A stretch of DNA of 26,423 nt from Haemophilus parahaemolyticus (GCF_002015035.1 NZ_MUXY01000018.1:1-26423); one strand, 5' to 3'; counted from the first letter of the stretch, positions 1-7,583 are shown. Notes: generated by a model from the sequence alone, not told the origin. Program-made: numbers and translations.

Positions 1-68
1 CAAGACTTCAAAATTAAAATATTTTAACTAAGTCAATCAACAAGTGCCCACACAGATTGTCTGATAAG

Positions 69-81
69 TTGTTAAAGAACA
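69..81 (-). promoter_or_regulatory. boxA antitermination element of the rRNA leader
   Basis: The minus strand reads TGTTCTTTAACAA, one base from the E. coli rrn boxA text TGCTCTTTAACAA. In the known system boxA RNA binds NusB/NusE and builds the rRNA antitermination complex. It lies a few bases after the hairpin at 88-135, in the expected boxB-then-boxA order. Confidence 0.85.
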
Positions 82-87
82 AAAAGA

Positions 88-135
88 AACGACGCACTGC
101 ATATCAATCTAAATCGTTCACAACAGTGCGTCGTT
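88..135 (-). promoter_or_regulatory. boxB-like hairpin in rRNA leader
   Basis: AACGACGCACTG (88-99) and CAGTGCGTCGTT (124-135) form a perfect 12-bp inverted repeat around a 24-base loop. It lies in the first bases of the transcript, immediately ahead of boxA. The position matches the boxB stem of rRNA leaders, although this stem is long. It could also act in RNase III processing. Confidence 0.6.
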
Positions 136-146
136 GTGTGAGGTGC

Positions 147-205
147 ATTATAGAGAAAAATAAAACTCGTGCAAGCACTTTTTGCAAAAAATTTTAAAAA
201 ATTTT
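147..205 (-). promoter_or_regulatory. rRNA operon promoter with UP element
   Basis: On the minus strand, TTGCAC (174-169) and TATAAT (152-147) are separated by 16 bases. They are preceded by a long A/T-run UP-like tract at about 175-205 and followed by a G/C-containing discriminator. This is the classic arrangement of a strong, growth-rate-controlled rRNA promoter. Confidence 0.85.
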
Positions 206-268
206 CCGCTTGTTGAACCTTTATGCAAAAAGTATGAATAATAATCCATTTTTGCTGTTTTTATAGCG

Positions 269-1063
269 TTAAATCTCAATCACATTTAAGCTTTTAAACC
301 CCCACTGTTTTAAAATTTTCTCGCGTTCGGCAAAATCATCAGTCAATTTTGTGCAGAATGCCTGATTTTTTGCCTCCTGTTTGCCATTAAAATTAGATTT
401 TTCGGCAATTAACGACTTCACTCGCTTCGCAATCGCCTCGCCCGAATCGACAAAAAACTTCACTTTCGGCAAAATCTGCTGCAATTCGGCTTTTAAAAAA
501 GGAAAATGCGTACAGCCCAAAATCACCGTATCCAATTTTGAATGCACTTTCCACTCTTTCACGCAATTAGCCAGAGCATCTACATCTACTTTGCCATTCA
601 ATAATTTTTCTTCGGCGAGTTCCACAATTTTTGTCTGCCCAATCTTCTCTACCACACAATCCGAAGCATATTTCTGAATTAAATCCAACACATAAGGGCG
701 TTTGATCGTCCCCACCGTCGCTAATAGACCGATCGTTTTCGTCTCAGATATTGTTGCCGCAGGCTTTATCGCAGGCACGGTTCCCACAATTGGGAAAGTA
801 AAATTTGCTCGCAAAACAGGCAATACCACCGTGCTTGCGGTGTTACACGCTACCACCACCAAATCAAGCGGTTGTTTTTCTGCAATCTTTTGCACAATTT
901 TAACCGCTTGTGTAATCAATTCCTGCTCCGATTTTTCCGAATACGGGAATAAAGCATTATCAAAGCAATATAAATAATGGGCATTCGGCAAGGCTTTTCG
1001 CACTTCATCATAAATCGTCAAGCCACCAATGCCCGAATCATATAAGAGAATAGTCGGTTTCAT
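269..1063 (-). CDS. murI: Glutamate racemase MurI
   Basis: MurI converts L-glutamate to D-glutamate in the cytoplasm for peptidoglycan precursors. The 264-residue protein has the family's usual length. It carries the N-terminal DSGIGGL signature (D9, S10) and the two catalytic cysteines, C73 in VACNTAS and C184 in LGCTHFPF, the acid/base pair of cofactor-independent racemases. It ends about 95 bases before the rRNA promoter, and the murI-rrn order matches E. coli. The upstream gene asnA is on the same strand but ends in its own terminator, so murI probably has a promoter in 1064-1116. A perfect Apl-type uptake core lies inside it at 903-911. Confidence 0.97.
   Translation of the reverse strand: MKPTILLYDSGIGGLTIYDEVRKALPNAHYLYCFDNALFPYSEKSEQELITQAVKIVQKIAEKQPLDLVVVACNTASTVVLPVLRANFTFPIVGTVPAIKPAATISETKTIGLLATVGTIKRPYVLDLIQKYASDCVVEKIGQTKIVELAEEKLLNGKVDVDALANCVKEWKVHSKLDTVILGCTHFPFLKAELQQILPKVKFFVDSGEAIAKRVKSLIAEKSNFNGKQEAKNQAFCTKLTDDFAEREKILKQWGFKSLNVIEI
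903..911. other. Apl-type DNA uptake signal core
   Basis: ACCGCTTGT, the reverse complement of ACAAGCGGT, with an A/T-rich flank (minus strand continues TAAAATT). This is the 9-base core of the uptake sequence of the A. pleuropneumoniae / Mannheimia group of Pasteurellaceae. Confidence 0.75.
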
Positions 1064-1116
1064 ATTTTTTACTCAATAAATTCCCGCAAATGCTACTCTC
1101 TTCTCCCTTTTCGTTC

Positions 1117-1153
1117 AAGAAAAACAAAACCCCAAACATTTGTCTGGGGTTTC
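1117..1153 (-). terminator. Rho-independent terminator of asnA
   Basis: On the minus strand AACCCCA pairs with TGGGGTT (1145-1151 with 1128-1134) and is followed by TTGTTTTTC. It lies just after the asnA stop and before murI. Confidence 0.85.
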
Positions 1154-1167
1154 ATTTCTCTTATTGA

Positions 1168-2160
1168 TTAAAGGATGTTTTGATATTTCTCTAACATCTC
1201 TTGTGGCCATACACTTGATTGCACTTCGCCGATATGTTGTTTGCGAAGTAAGAACATTGCCAAGCGAGATTGACCAATACCACCACCGATGGTTAAAGGT
1301 AATTTACCCGCAAGCAACTCTTTATGCCAATCCATCTCTAAACGATCTTGGTCTCCCGTAATTTCCACTTGTAAGCGTAACGCTTTTTCGTCCACGCGAA
1401 TACCCATTGAAGAAAGTTCAAAAGCTGTGCCTAACTGATCGTTCCATACCAAAATATCGCCATTTAAACCTTTGTAGCCGTTTTCTGATTCTGTTGTCCA
1501 GTCATCGTAGTCTGGTGCACGACCATCGTGCGGTTTACCATCCGATAATTTACCACCAATACCAATCAAGAACACTGCACCATACTCTTTACAAATTGCA
1601 TTTTCACGCTCTTTGCCCGATAAATCTGGGTAACGTTTCACTAAATCTTCGCTGTGAATAAAAGTAATCTGTTTTGGTAAAATGGATGGAATATCAAAAC
1701 GTGCTTCCACCGCTAATTCGGTTAAACGAATTGCCTTGTAAATCTCGTTTACCGTTTCTTTTAAGTAATCAAAGTTGCGGCGACCTGCTGGAATCACTTT
1801 CTCCCAGTCCCACTGATCCACATAAACCGAGTGAGTTGGATCGAGCGAGTCTTCATCTGGACGAAGGGCTTTCATATGCACAAACAAACCTTCGCCTTCT
1901 TGAAAACCAAAACGTCCGAGCGTATGACGTTTCCATTTCGCTAATGAATGCACAACCTCAAACGTTGCACCTGGAATACATTTCACATTTACTTGCACCG
2001 CTTTTTCGATCCCTGATAAGTTGTCTTGCATCCCATTGCCTACTTGGCTCAAAATCGGGCCTTGCACCTCAATCACGCCTAATTTATCGATTAAATATTG
2101 TGTAAACGTGTTTTTTACAAAGCTAATTTCGTTTTGTTGCAAAATAAATGATTTTTTCAT
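1168..2160 (-). CDS. asnA: Aspartate-ammonia ligase (asparagine synthetase A)
   Basis: AsnA makes asparagine from aspartate, ammonia and ATP, passing through aspartyl-AMP; it is a cytoplasmic enzyme with a class II aminoacyl-tRNA-synthetase-like fold. The protein has 330 residues, the same as E. coli AsnA, and is collinear with it. Recognisable segments include the N-terminal region with [12 protein letters not shown], the [11 protein letters not shown] stretch, [10 protein letters not shown], and the C-terminal glycine-rich [18 protein letters not shown], which resembles class II motif 3. An AGGAAACAG ribosome-binding site precedes the ATG. It is divergent from asnC, and AsnC in E. coli activates asnA when asparagine is low. 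Confidence 0.98.
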   Translation of the reverse strand: MKKSFILQQNEISFVKNTFTQYLIDKLGVIEVQGPILSQVGNGMQDNLSGIEKAVQVNVKCIPGATFEVVHSLAKWKRHTLGRFGFQEGEGLFVHMKALRPDEDSLDPTHSVYVDQWDWEKVIPAGRRNFDYLKETVNEIYKAIRLTELAVEARFDIPSILPKQITFIHSEDLVKRYPDLSGKERENAICKEYGAVFLIGIGGKLSDGKPHDGRAPDYDDWTTESENGYKGLNGDILVWNDQLGTAFELSSMGIRVDEKALRLQVEITGDQDRLEMDWHKELLAGKLPLTIGGGIGQSRLAMFLLRKQHIGEVQSSVWPQEMLEKYQNIL

Positions 2161-2350
2161 CTGTTTCCTACCTTTTTCTATAAAATTTTGATGTCGTTTA
2201 ACGGAATGGCGTTCAATTTAAAGGAATTCTTAAAAAACTCAATCTTTTTTAGATAAAATTACAATAAATCAAAAATAAGATTAGATAGAATTTAATAATC
2301 TATGCTAAATTTTAAATATCATTTAACAAATTGTAAATTGTGAGGAAATT
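2161..2350. promoter_or_regulatory. asnA/asnC divergent control region
   Basis: This 190-bp, very A/T-rich spacer must hold the promoters of both divergent genes and, by analogy with E. coli, AsnC binding sites. A possible asnA promoter on the minus strand is TTGAGT, 16 bases, TAAATT (about 2237-2210). I could not settle exact AsnC sites or the asnC promoter. Confidence 0.5.
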
Positions 2351-2815
2351 TTGACCGCTTTCAAACAACCCATCGACCAGCTCGATCAACAAATTTTACG
2401 TGCCTTAGTGAAAGATGCCAAAACGCCCTACACCGAAATCGCCAAGCAATCGGGCGTGAGTGCTGCAACTATCCACGTTCGCGTGGAAAAAATGCGACAA
2501 TCTGGCGTGATCGAAGCGACACAACTTAAAATCAACGAACGCAAATTGGGCTATGACGTTTGCTGCTTTATCGGCATCATTTTAAAATCCGCCAAAGATT
2601 ACGAAAAAGTGATCGCCAAGCTCAACAACTTCCCCGAAGTGGTTGAAGCCTACTACACCACGGGCAATTACTCCATTTTCATCAAAGTAATGACTCACAC
2701 CATCGAGGAGCTTCACCAAGTACTAGCAGGCAAAATCCAAAGCATTGATGAGATTCAATCGACAGAAACACTTATCTCGATGCAGAATCCGATTTTACGA
2801 GGGATTGCACCGTAA
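2351..2815 (+). CDS. asnC: Lrp/AsnC-family regulator AsnC
   Basis: AsnC is the asparagine-responsive activator of asnA and regulator of its own gene. The protein has 154 residues: an N-terminal helix-turn-helix (about residues 10-60, with SGVSAATIHVRVEKM) and a C-terminal ligand-binding RAM domain (about 65-145). The segment GYDVCCFIGIILKSAKDY and the later STETLISMQNPI are close to E. coli AsnC, which has 152 residues. The start is TTG at 2351, seven bases after a TGAGGA ribosome-binding site. No nearby in-frame ATG fits the family length, so the TTG start looks real. Confidence 0.95.
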   Translation: MTAFKQPIDQLDQQILRALVKDAKTPYTEIAKQSGVSAATIHVRVEKMRQSGVIEATQLKINERKLGYDVCCFIGIILKSAKDYEKVIAKLNNFPEVVEAYYTTGNYSIFIKVMTHTIEELHQVLAGKIQSIDEIQSTETLISMQNPILRGIAP

Positions 2816-2861
2816 AAATATAGTACAATTCATCCCATTTTAAAATACAAAGGAAGACCAA

Positions 2862-4409
2862 ATGACCGCAATTCAACAACGTGCCGAACTTCAACGCCGT
2901 ATTTGGCAAATTGCTAATGATGTACGTGGCTCAGTCGATGGCTGGGATTTCAAACAATATGTGCTTGGCACACTTTTCTATCGTTTTATTAGTGAAAACT
3001 TTACCAATTATATTGAAGCGGATGATGAAAGCGTGAATTACGCTAAATTGCCTGATGAAATCATTACACCAGACATTAAAACAGATGCCATTAAAACGAA
3101 AGGGTATTTTATTTATCCAAGTCAGCTATTCAAAAACGTAGTGGCGACTGCGAACACCAATCCAAACCTTAATACTGAACTTAAACAAATTTTTAGCGAT
3201 ATTGAAAACTCCGCTACTGGCTATCCCTCCGAACAGGACATCAAAGGCTTATTTGCTGATTTTGATACCACCAGCAACCGTCTGGGCAATACCGTTACCG
3301 ATAAAAACAGCCGTCTCGCTGCCGTATTAAAAGGCGTTGCCGAGTTAGATTTTGGTGACTTTGAAGATAATCATATTGATTTATTCGGTGATGCTTACGA
3401 GTTTTTAATTTCCAACTATGCTGCTAATGCTGGTAAATCAGGTGGCGAGTTCTTTACACCACAATGCGTTTCCAAGCTAATTGCTCGACTGGCTTTATAT
3501 GGACAAGACAAGGTCAATAAAATTTATGACCCTGCTGCTGGTTCGGGTTCTTTATTATTGCAAGCGAAAAAACAATTTGATGAACATATCATTGAAGAAG
3601 GATTCTTCGGGCAGGAAATTAATCACACCACTTATAACCTTGCCCGTATGAATATGTTTTTGCATAACATCAACTACGACAAGTTTGATATCGCCCTTGG
3701 CAACACCTTAATGAATCCGCAATTTGGCGATGATAAACCTTTCGATGCCATCGTTTCCAACCCGCCTTACTCCGTGAAATGGATTGGCTCGGATGACCCA
3801 ACACTAATTAACGATGAACGTTTCGCCCCTGCTGGCGTACTTGCACCGAAATCCAAAGCAGATTTCGCCTTTATTTTGCACGCATTGAGCTATCTTTCAG
3901 CAAAAGGTCGTGCGGCGATTGTTTCCTTCCCTGGCATTTTTTATCGCGGCGGTGCGGAACAAAAAATTCGTCAATATTTGGTGGATAATAACTATGTGGA
4001 AACCGTGATTGCACTTGCACCAAATTTGTTTTTTGGCACCAGTATTGCCGTAAACATTTTGGTTTTGTCCAAGCACAAACCCAATACCCAAACTCAATTT
4101 ATCGATGCCAGCGGTTTATTTAAATCTGCCACCAATAACAACATTTTAGAAGAGGAACATATCAAGCAAATCCTAAAACTCTTTGCCGATAAAGAAGATG
4201 TACCACATTTAGCAAAATCGGTATCTAATGATGAAATCGCAAATGAAGAAAATAACTATAATCTTGCTGTCAGCTCTTATGTGGAACCAAAAGACACTCG
4301 CGAAGTGATTAATATTGATGAACTCAATGCGGAAATTCGTAAAACAGTTGCCAATATCGACCGCTTGCGTGCAGAGATTGATAAGATAGTGGCAGAGATT
4401 GAGAGGTAA
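2862..4409 (+). CDS. hsdM: Type I restriction-modification methyltransferase subunit HsdM
   Basis: HsdM is the N6-adenine methylase subunit of a Type I system; two copies join one HsdS to form the modification enzyme. The 515-residue protein has an N-terminal HsdM helical domain (about 8-150) and the methylase domain. SAM-binding motif I is DPAAGSGS (residues 223-230), preceded by the [14 protein letters not shown] segment. Catalytic motif IV is NPPY (300-303). The last 35 residues repeat [20 protein letters not shown] heptads, a likely coiled coil for HsdS contact. AAGGAAG lies at a good distance before the ATG. The gene starts the island, and the rhuM remnant begins two bases after its stop. 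Length and style match EcoR124I (Type IC) HsdM. Confidence 0.97.
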   Translation: MTAIQQRAELQRRIWQIANDVRGSVDGWDFKQYVLGTLFYRFISENFTNYIEADDESVNYAKLPDEIITPDIKTDAIKTKGYFIYPSQLFKNVVATANTNPNLNTELKQIFSDIENSATGYPSEQDIKGLFADFDTTSNRLGNTVTDKNSRLAAVLKGVAELDFGDFEDNHIDLFGDAYEFLISNYAANAGKSGGEFFTPQCVSKLIARLALYGQDKVNKIYDPAAGSGSLLLQAKKQFDEHIIEEGFFGQEINHTTYNLARMNMFLHNINYDKFDIALGNTLMNPQFGDDKPFDAIVSNPPYSVKWIGSDDPTLINDERFAPAGVLAPKSKADFAFILHALSYLSAKGRAAIVSFPGIFYRGGAEQKIRQYLVDNNYVETVIALAPNLFFGTSIAVNILVLSKHKPNTQTQFIDASGLFKSATNNNILEEEHIKQILKLFADKEDVPHLAKSVSNDEIANEENNYNLAVSSYVEPKDTREVINIDELNAEIRKTVANIDRLRAEIDKIVAEIER

Positions 4410-4411
4410 CA

Positions 4412-4929
4412 ATGGACATTGTGCTTTATACCACCAATGAAGGTAATGCTCAGTTTAGATTACAGAAATTTGATGATCAGATTTGGCTATCTCAAATTGA
4501 AATGGCTGAGCTATATCAAACCACTAAACAAAATATCAGTAAGCATATCAAAGCTATCTTTTCTGAAGGCGAACTTGATGAAAATTCAACCGTCAACTAT
4601 AAGTTGACAGTTCAAACTGAAGGAAGTCGAACAGTTTCTCGCCAATTAGCTTATTATTCGTTACCACTGATTATTGCTGTAGGATACCGAGTTCGATCAT
4701 CTCGTGGCACACAATTCCGTCAATGGGCAACCGAGCGATTACAAGAATATATGGTAAAGGTGTGTTGCAAAGTGCTGGGAAAATCAGTCGAGAACAAGCT
4801 GAACAAAAAGCCATTTCAGAGTATAGAGCTTATGAGGCAAAAACACTTTCACCCATTGAACAGGAATATCTAGCTACATTGAAAGCATTAGAAAAAACAA
4901 CAGTACATAAATTGCATCAGAAAAAATAA
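4412..4929 (+). pseudogene. RhuM-family gene, internal deletion and frameshift
   Basis: The reading frame from ATG 4412 gives a clear RhuM (virulence protein, Pfam RhuM-type) N-terminus: a winged-helix-like part with WLSQIEMAELYQTTKQNISKHI, then YRVRSSRGTQFRQWATERLQEYMVK. After about 4758 the family text continues in another frame: VLQSAGKISREQAEQKAISE through LSPIEQEYLATLKALEK, to the stop at 4927-4929. Intact RhuM proteins are roughly 300-340 residues, so about 150 residues of the middle are missing and the ends are out of frame. In its own frame the protein would read into nonsense and stop at 4873. RhuM genes often sit in Type I loci; their molecular role is not well defined. It starts two bases after hsdM, probably translationally coupled. 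Confidence 0.85.
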
Positions 4930-4935
4930 GCCACA

Positions 4936-5000
4936 GTAGGGCGGACTACAGTCCGCCGAAAAAATATCAATATTATAACGGCGGATGAAATCCGCCCTAC
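4936..5000. repeat. Pair of inverted REP-like hairpins
   Basis: GTAGG followed by stem GGCGGAC/GTCCGCC (4936-4957) faces stem GGCGGAT/ATCCGCC followed by CTAC (4980-5000). The two units are head-to-tail mirror images around an A/T-rich spacer, like a bacterial interspersed mosaic element. They fill the gap between the rhuM remnant and hsdS, and the hsdS ATG lies ten bases after the second unit. A related unit is at 7526-7547. Confidence 0.75.
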
Positions 5001-5010
5001 GAGAAACACA

Positions 5011-6123
5011 ATGAAAAATAACCGCACTTTTTTAGAAAAATTATTGGATGGGGCTGAGGTTGAGTGGAAGTCCTTAGGAAAAGTCACAGATATAAAAACA
5101 GGTCAGTCAGTTAGCAAAAATATTATTGCACAAAACCCTGGAATATACCCTGTTATCAACAGTGGACGTGATCCCTTAGGATTTATTAATGAGTGGAACA
5201 CTGAAAATGATCCTATTGGTATTACAACAAGAGGAGCTGGTGTTGGCTCAATTACTTGGCAAGAAGGTAAATATTTCCGAGGAAATCTTAATTATTCTGT
5301 AACAATCAAATCAGACTATGAATTAAATGTTCGCTTTCTTTACCATGTGCTGCTTCATTTTCAAAAAGAGATTCATAATTTATGCTCTTTTACAGGGATT
5401 CCAGCACTAAATGCTAGCGAGCTAAAAAAATTAGAAATCCCCATCCCCCCACTCTCCGTCCAAACCGAAATCGTCCGAATTTTGGACGCATTGACAGCGC
5501 TTACCAGCGAGCTTACCAGCGAGCTTATACTACGCCAGAAGCAGTATGAATACTATCGAGAAAAATTATTATCTTTTGATAGTTTAGAACAATTAAATTC
5601 GGGGGGGGGGAAGAAGAAACTTATTGATGTGGCTAAAATCAAAAATGGAAAAGATTGGAAACATCTTGGGGAAGGTAATATTCCAATATATGGTTCAGGT
5701 GGGATTATGGGATATGTTGATACATATTCATACGATAAACCTACAGTATTAATTCCACGAAAAGGAACTATTACAAACATATTTTACCTTGAAGAACCAT
5801 TTTGGAACGTTGATACGATTTACTATACAGAAATTGACACAACTCAAATTTTACCAAAATACTTTTATCATTTTATGAAAACGGTAGATTTAACAAAATT
5901 GGATACAGGCTCAGGCAGACCGAGCTTAACACAAGCTATTTTGAATGAAATTCCTATTTTTGTTCCATCAATCGAAGAACAACACCGCATCGTTTCAATC
6001 CTCGATAAATTTGAAGCTCTCACCAACTCCATTACCGAAGGCTTGCCTTTAGCGATTGAACAAAGCCAAAAGCGGTATGAATATTACAGAGAATTATTAT
6101 TGAATTTCCCAGGCAGAGAATAA
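5011..6123 (+). CDS. hsdS: Type I restriction specificity subunit HsdS, phase-variable
   Basis: HsdS chooses the DNA target of the complex through two target-recognition domains (TRDs). This 370-residue protein has TRD1 at about 18-150, a central conserved helical region at about 150-195 (VQTEIVRILDALTAL..., QYEYYREKLLSF), TRD2 at about 200-330, and a C-terminal conserved region (QHRIVSILDKFEALTNSI, SQKRYEYYRELLLNFP). The two conserved regions echo one another, as in all HsdS. The centre holds a TSELTSEL repeat (residues 165-172) and, at the TRD2 border, ten consecutive G bases (5601-5610) encoding part of S197-G200. The frame as given is intact. Eleven G would stop at residue 205 and nine G at residue 246. 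The ribosome-binding site is weak. A Hin-type uptake core overlaps the first codons. prrC starts one base after the stop. Confidence 0.95.
   Translation: MKNNRTFLEKLLDGAEVEWKSLGKVTDIKTGQSVSKNIIAQNPGIYPVINSGRDPLGFINEWNTENDPIGITTRGAGVGSITWQEGKYFRGNLNYSVTIKSDYELNVRFLYHVLLHFQKEIHNLCSFTGIPALNASELKKLEIPIPPLSVQTEIVRILDALTALTSELTSELILRQKQYEYYREKLLSFDSLEQLNSGGGKKKLIDVAKIKNGKDWKHLGEGNIPIYGSGGIMGYVDTYSYDKPTVLIPRKGTITNIFYLEEPFWNVDTIYYTEIDTTQILPKYFYHFMKTVDLTKLDTGSGRPSLTQAILNEIPIFVPSIEEQHRIVSILDKFEALTNSITEGLPLAIEQSQKRYEYYRELLLNFPGRE
5021..5029. other. Hin-type DNA uptake signal core in hsdS
   Basis: ACCGCACTT, the reverse complement of AAGTGCGGT, the H. influenzae-type core. On the minus strand it continues TATTTTTC, so the A/T-rich extension is also present. 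It lies within hsdS codons 4-7. Confidence 0.75.
5499..5527 (+). repeat. 12-bp tandem repeat in hsdS spacer region
   Basis: GCTTACCAGCGA occurs twice in tandem, followed by a partial third unit (GCTTA). It encodes TSELTSEL. In EcoR124I and EcoR124II a 12-bp unit encoding TAEL is present two or three times at the same place and sets the spacing between the two half-sites. Confidence 0.9.
5601..5610 (+). repeat. Poly-G tract (10 G), candidate phase-variation switch
   Basis: Ten consecutive G residues lie in an otherwise A/T-rich gene, exactly between the two halves of HsdS. With ten G the frame is open; one base more or fewer truncates the protein after the first recognition half. Tracts of this length are known slippage sites in Haemophilus and Neisseria. 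Confidence 0.9.
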
Positions 6124-6124
6124 T

Positions 6125-7279
6125 ATGACTAAAAGTTTAGACGAAATTGCAAAACAGTTAAGAGATTCTAATAAAAAGGTTAATCTAATTTACGCCTTTA
6201 ATGGAAGTGGAAAAACTCGTTTATCAAAAGTCTTTAAGAATCTTATAGTACCTAAAGAAAATCATGGCAATGAAGAAGAGCTAACACGAAGAAAAGTACT
6301 TTATTTCAATGCATTTACCGAAGATTTATTCTATTGGGATAATGATCTACTTAATGACACTGAACCAAAATTAAAGATTCAACCAAATTCTTTTATTCGT
6401 TGGTTGATTAAAGATCAAGGGGATGAAGGCAAAGTGATTGGAAAATTTCATCATTATTGTGATGAAAAACTTATGCCTAAATTCGATATTGAAAATAATC
6501 AAATTACATTTAGTTTTGCGCGTGGTAATGATACATTTGAAGAGAACATAAAACTATCAAAGGGTGAAGAAAGTAATTTTATTTGGAGTATTTTTCATAC
6601 GTTAATTGAACAGGTTGTTGCAGAATTAAATATATCAGAGCCTAGTGAACGCACTACTAATGAATTTGATGAACTTAAATATATTTTTATTGATGACCCT
6701 GTAAGTTCATTAGATGAAAATCATCTTATTCAATTAGCTGTTGATTTAGCAGAATTAGTCAAAGATAGTCCCAATACTATAAAATTTATTATCACTACAC
6801 ACAACCCTTTATTCTATAACGTTTTATATAATGAGCTTGGGGCAAAAAGTGGTTATATTCTAAGAAAAGATGAAAATAAAAATGAAAACGAAAGATTTGA
6901 TCTTGAGGAGAAACAAGGTGGTTCAAACAAAAGTTTCTCCTATCATCTTTTTCTACGAAATCTACTTGAAGAAGTTGAATCTAAAGATATTCAAAAATAT
7001 CATTTCATGTTACTGAGAAATCTATATGAAAAAACTGCCAACTTTCTTGGTTATTCAGGATGGTCAAATCTATTACCCAATGATGATGCAAAACAAAGCT
7101 ATTACACTCGTATAATCAATTTTACTAGTCACTCTACGTTATCAAATGAGATAATTGCTGAACCAACAGATGCCGAAAAGAAGATTGTTAAATATTTACT
7201 TGAACATCTAATTAATAATTACGGTTTCTATATAGAAGAAAATATTAAAGAACCACAAATTGATAATACAACAAAGTAA
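6125..7279 (+). CDS. prrC: PrrC-type anticodon nuclease (RM-linked AAA/ABC ATPase)
   Basis: PrrC is a nucleotide-regulated ribonuclease that cuts tRNA-Lys next to its wobble base. In E. coli it is kept latent by the Type IC enzyme EcoprrI and released when phage T4 disables that enzyme. This 384-residue protein (E. coli PrrC 396) has a Walker A-like AFNGSGKT (24-31), an ABC-signature-like LSKGEES (144-150), Walker B in YIFIDDPVSSLD (186-197) and an H-loop TTH (224-226). The C-terminal part shows R298, E302 and H336, spaced like the Arg320-Glu324-His356 nuclease triad of PrrC. It also has GGSNKSFSYH (265-274), close to the known tRNA-Lys-recognising peptide. It starts one base after hsdS, so expression is probably coupled. 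An RloC or other ABC-type nuclease is less likely because RloC is about twice as long. Confidence 0.87.
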   Translation: MTKSLDEIAKQLRDSNKKVNLIYAFNGSGKTRLSKVFKNLIVPKENHGNEEELTRRKVLYFNAFTEDLFYWDNDLLNDTEPKLKIQPNSFIRWLIKDQGDEGKVIGKFHHYCDEKLMPKFDIENNQITFSFARGNDTFEENIKLSKGEESNFIWSIFHTLIEQVVAELNISEPSERTTNEFDELKYIFIDDPVSSLDENHLIQLAVDLAELVKDSPNTIKFIITTHNPLFYNVLYNELGAKSGYILRKDENKNENERFDLEEKQGGSNKSFSYHLFLRNLLEEVESKDIQKYHFMLLRNLYEKTANFLGYSGWSNLLPNDDAKQSYYTRIINFTSHSTLSNEIIAEPTDAEKKIVKYLLEHLINNYGFYIEENIKEPQIDNTTK

Positions 7280-7519
7280 AATTATGAACGATTTATCTAC
7301 AACACCGATGACGGTAAATCTCACGTTGCTTTATTAGTTGTTGAAAATGAGGCTTGGCTAACCCAAAATCAGCTTGCGGAACTTTTTGACACCTCTGTAC
7401 CAAATATAACCTCTCATATAAAAAATATATTAGAAGACAAAGAGTTAGATGAATTTTTAGTTATTAAGGATTACTTAATAACTGCCCAAGATGGTAAACA
7501 ATATCAAGTAAAACATTAA
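7280..7519 (+). pseudogene. Second RhuM-family remnant (N-terminal fragment)
   Basis: Directly after the prrC stop, and in the same frame, the translation gives RhuM-like text: FIYNTDDGKSHVAL, AWLTQNQLAELFDTSVPNIT, SHIKNILEDKELDEF, and YLITAQDGKQYQVKH, then TAA. It has no start codon of its own. The ATG at 7284 is in another frame and stops after 17 codons, so the 5' end carries a frameshift. The family normally continues after VKH for over 200 residues; here it ends at a REP-like hairpin. It differs clearly from the remnant at 4412, so the two were probably acquired separately. Read-through of the prrC stop would fuse it to PrrC, but nothing suggests that this happens. Confidence 0.8.
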
Positions 7520-7525
7520 TAAAAC

Positions 7526-7547
7526 GGTGGGCTAAAGCCCACCCTAC
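7526..7547. repeat. REP-like hairpin at the end of the second rhuM remnant
   Basis: GGTGGGCT/AGCCCACC (7526-7533 with 7536-7543) is followed by CTAC, the same design as the pair at 4936-5000. It lies seven bases after the rhuM remnant stop and just before the hsdR ribosome-binding site. Confidence 0.75.
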
Positions 7548-7583
7548 AAAAACTAAAAAAGTAAAAGAATTAAGGAGCCACTC

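Larger units (their letters stand above)
1..140 (-). other. 5' leader of an rRNA operon (pre-16S), 16S outside the window
   Basis: Read on the minus strand this stretch resembles the enterobacterial 16S leader: a boxA element, then text close to the E. coli CAGACAATCTGTGTGGGCAC leader segment. It starts just downstream of a strong rRNA-type promoter and runs off the left edge, where the 16S gene should follow. The gene upstream is murI on the same strand, which is also the arrangement at E. coli rrnB. No terminator was seen between murI and the promoter. Confidence 0.85.

Noticed and set aside
2804..2850. hsdM promoter at the end of asnC
   Set aside because: TTGCAC and TACAAT are only 13 bases apart and other pairings were 19 or more; nothing convincing, although a promoter must exist.
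4723..4929. Independent small gene with start at 4723
   Set aside because: Its text is the C-terminal part of RhuM out of frame with the N-terminal part; it belongs to the rhuM remnant.
5601..5610. Poly-G tract as a sequencing error
   Set aside because: The tract keeps both HsdS halves in frame at ten G and sits at a functional border, so it is more likely real; exact length may still vary in the culture.
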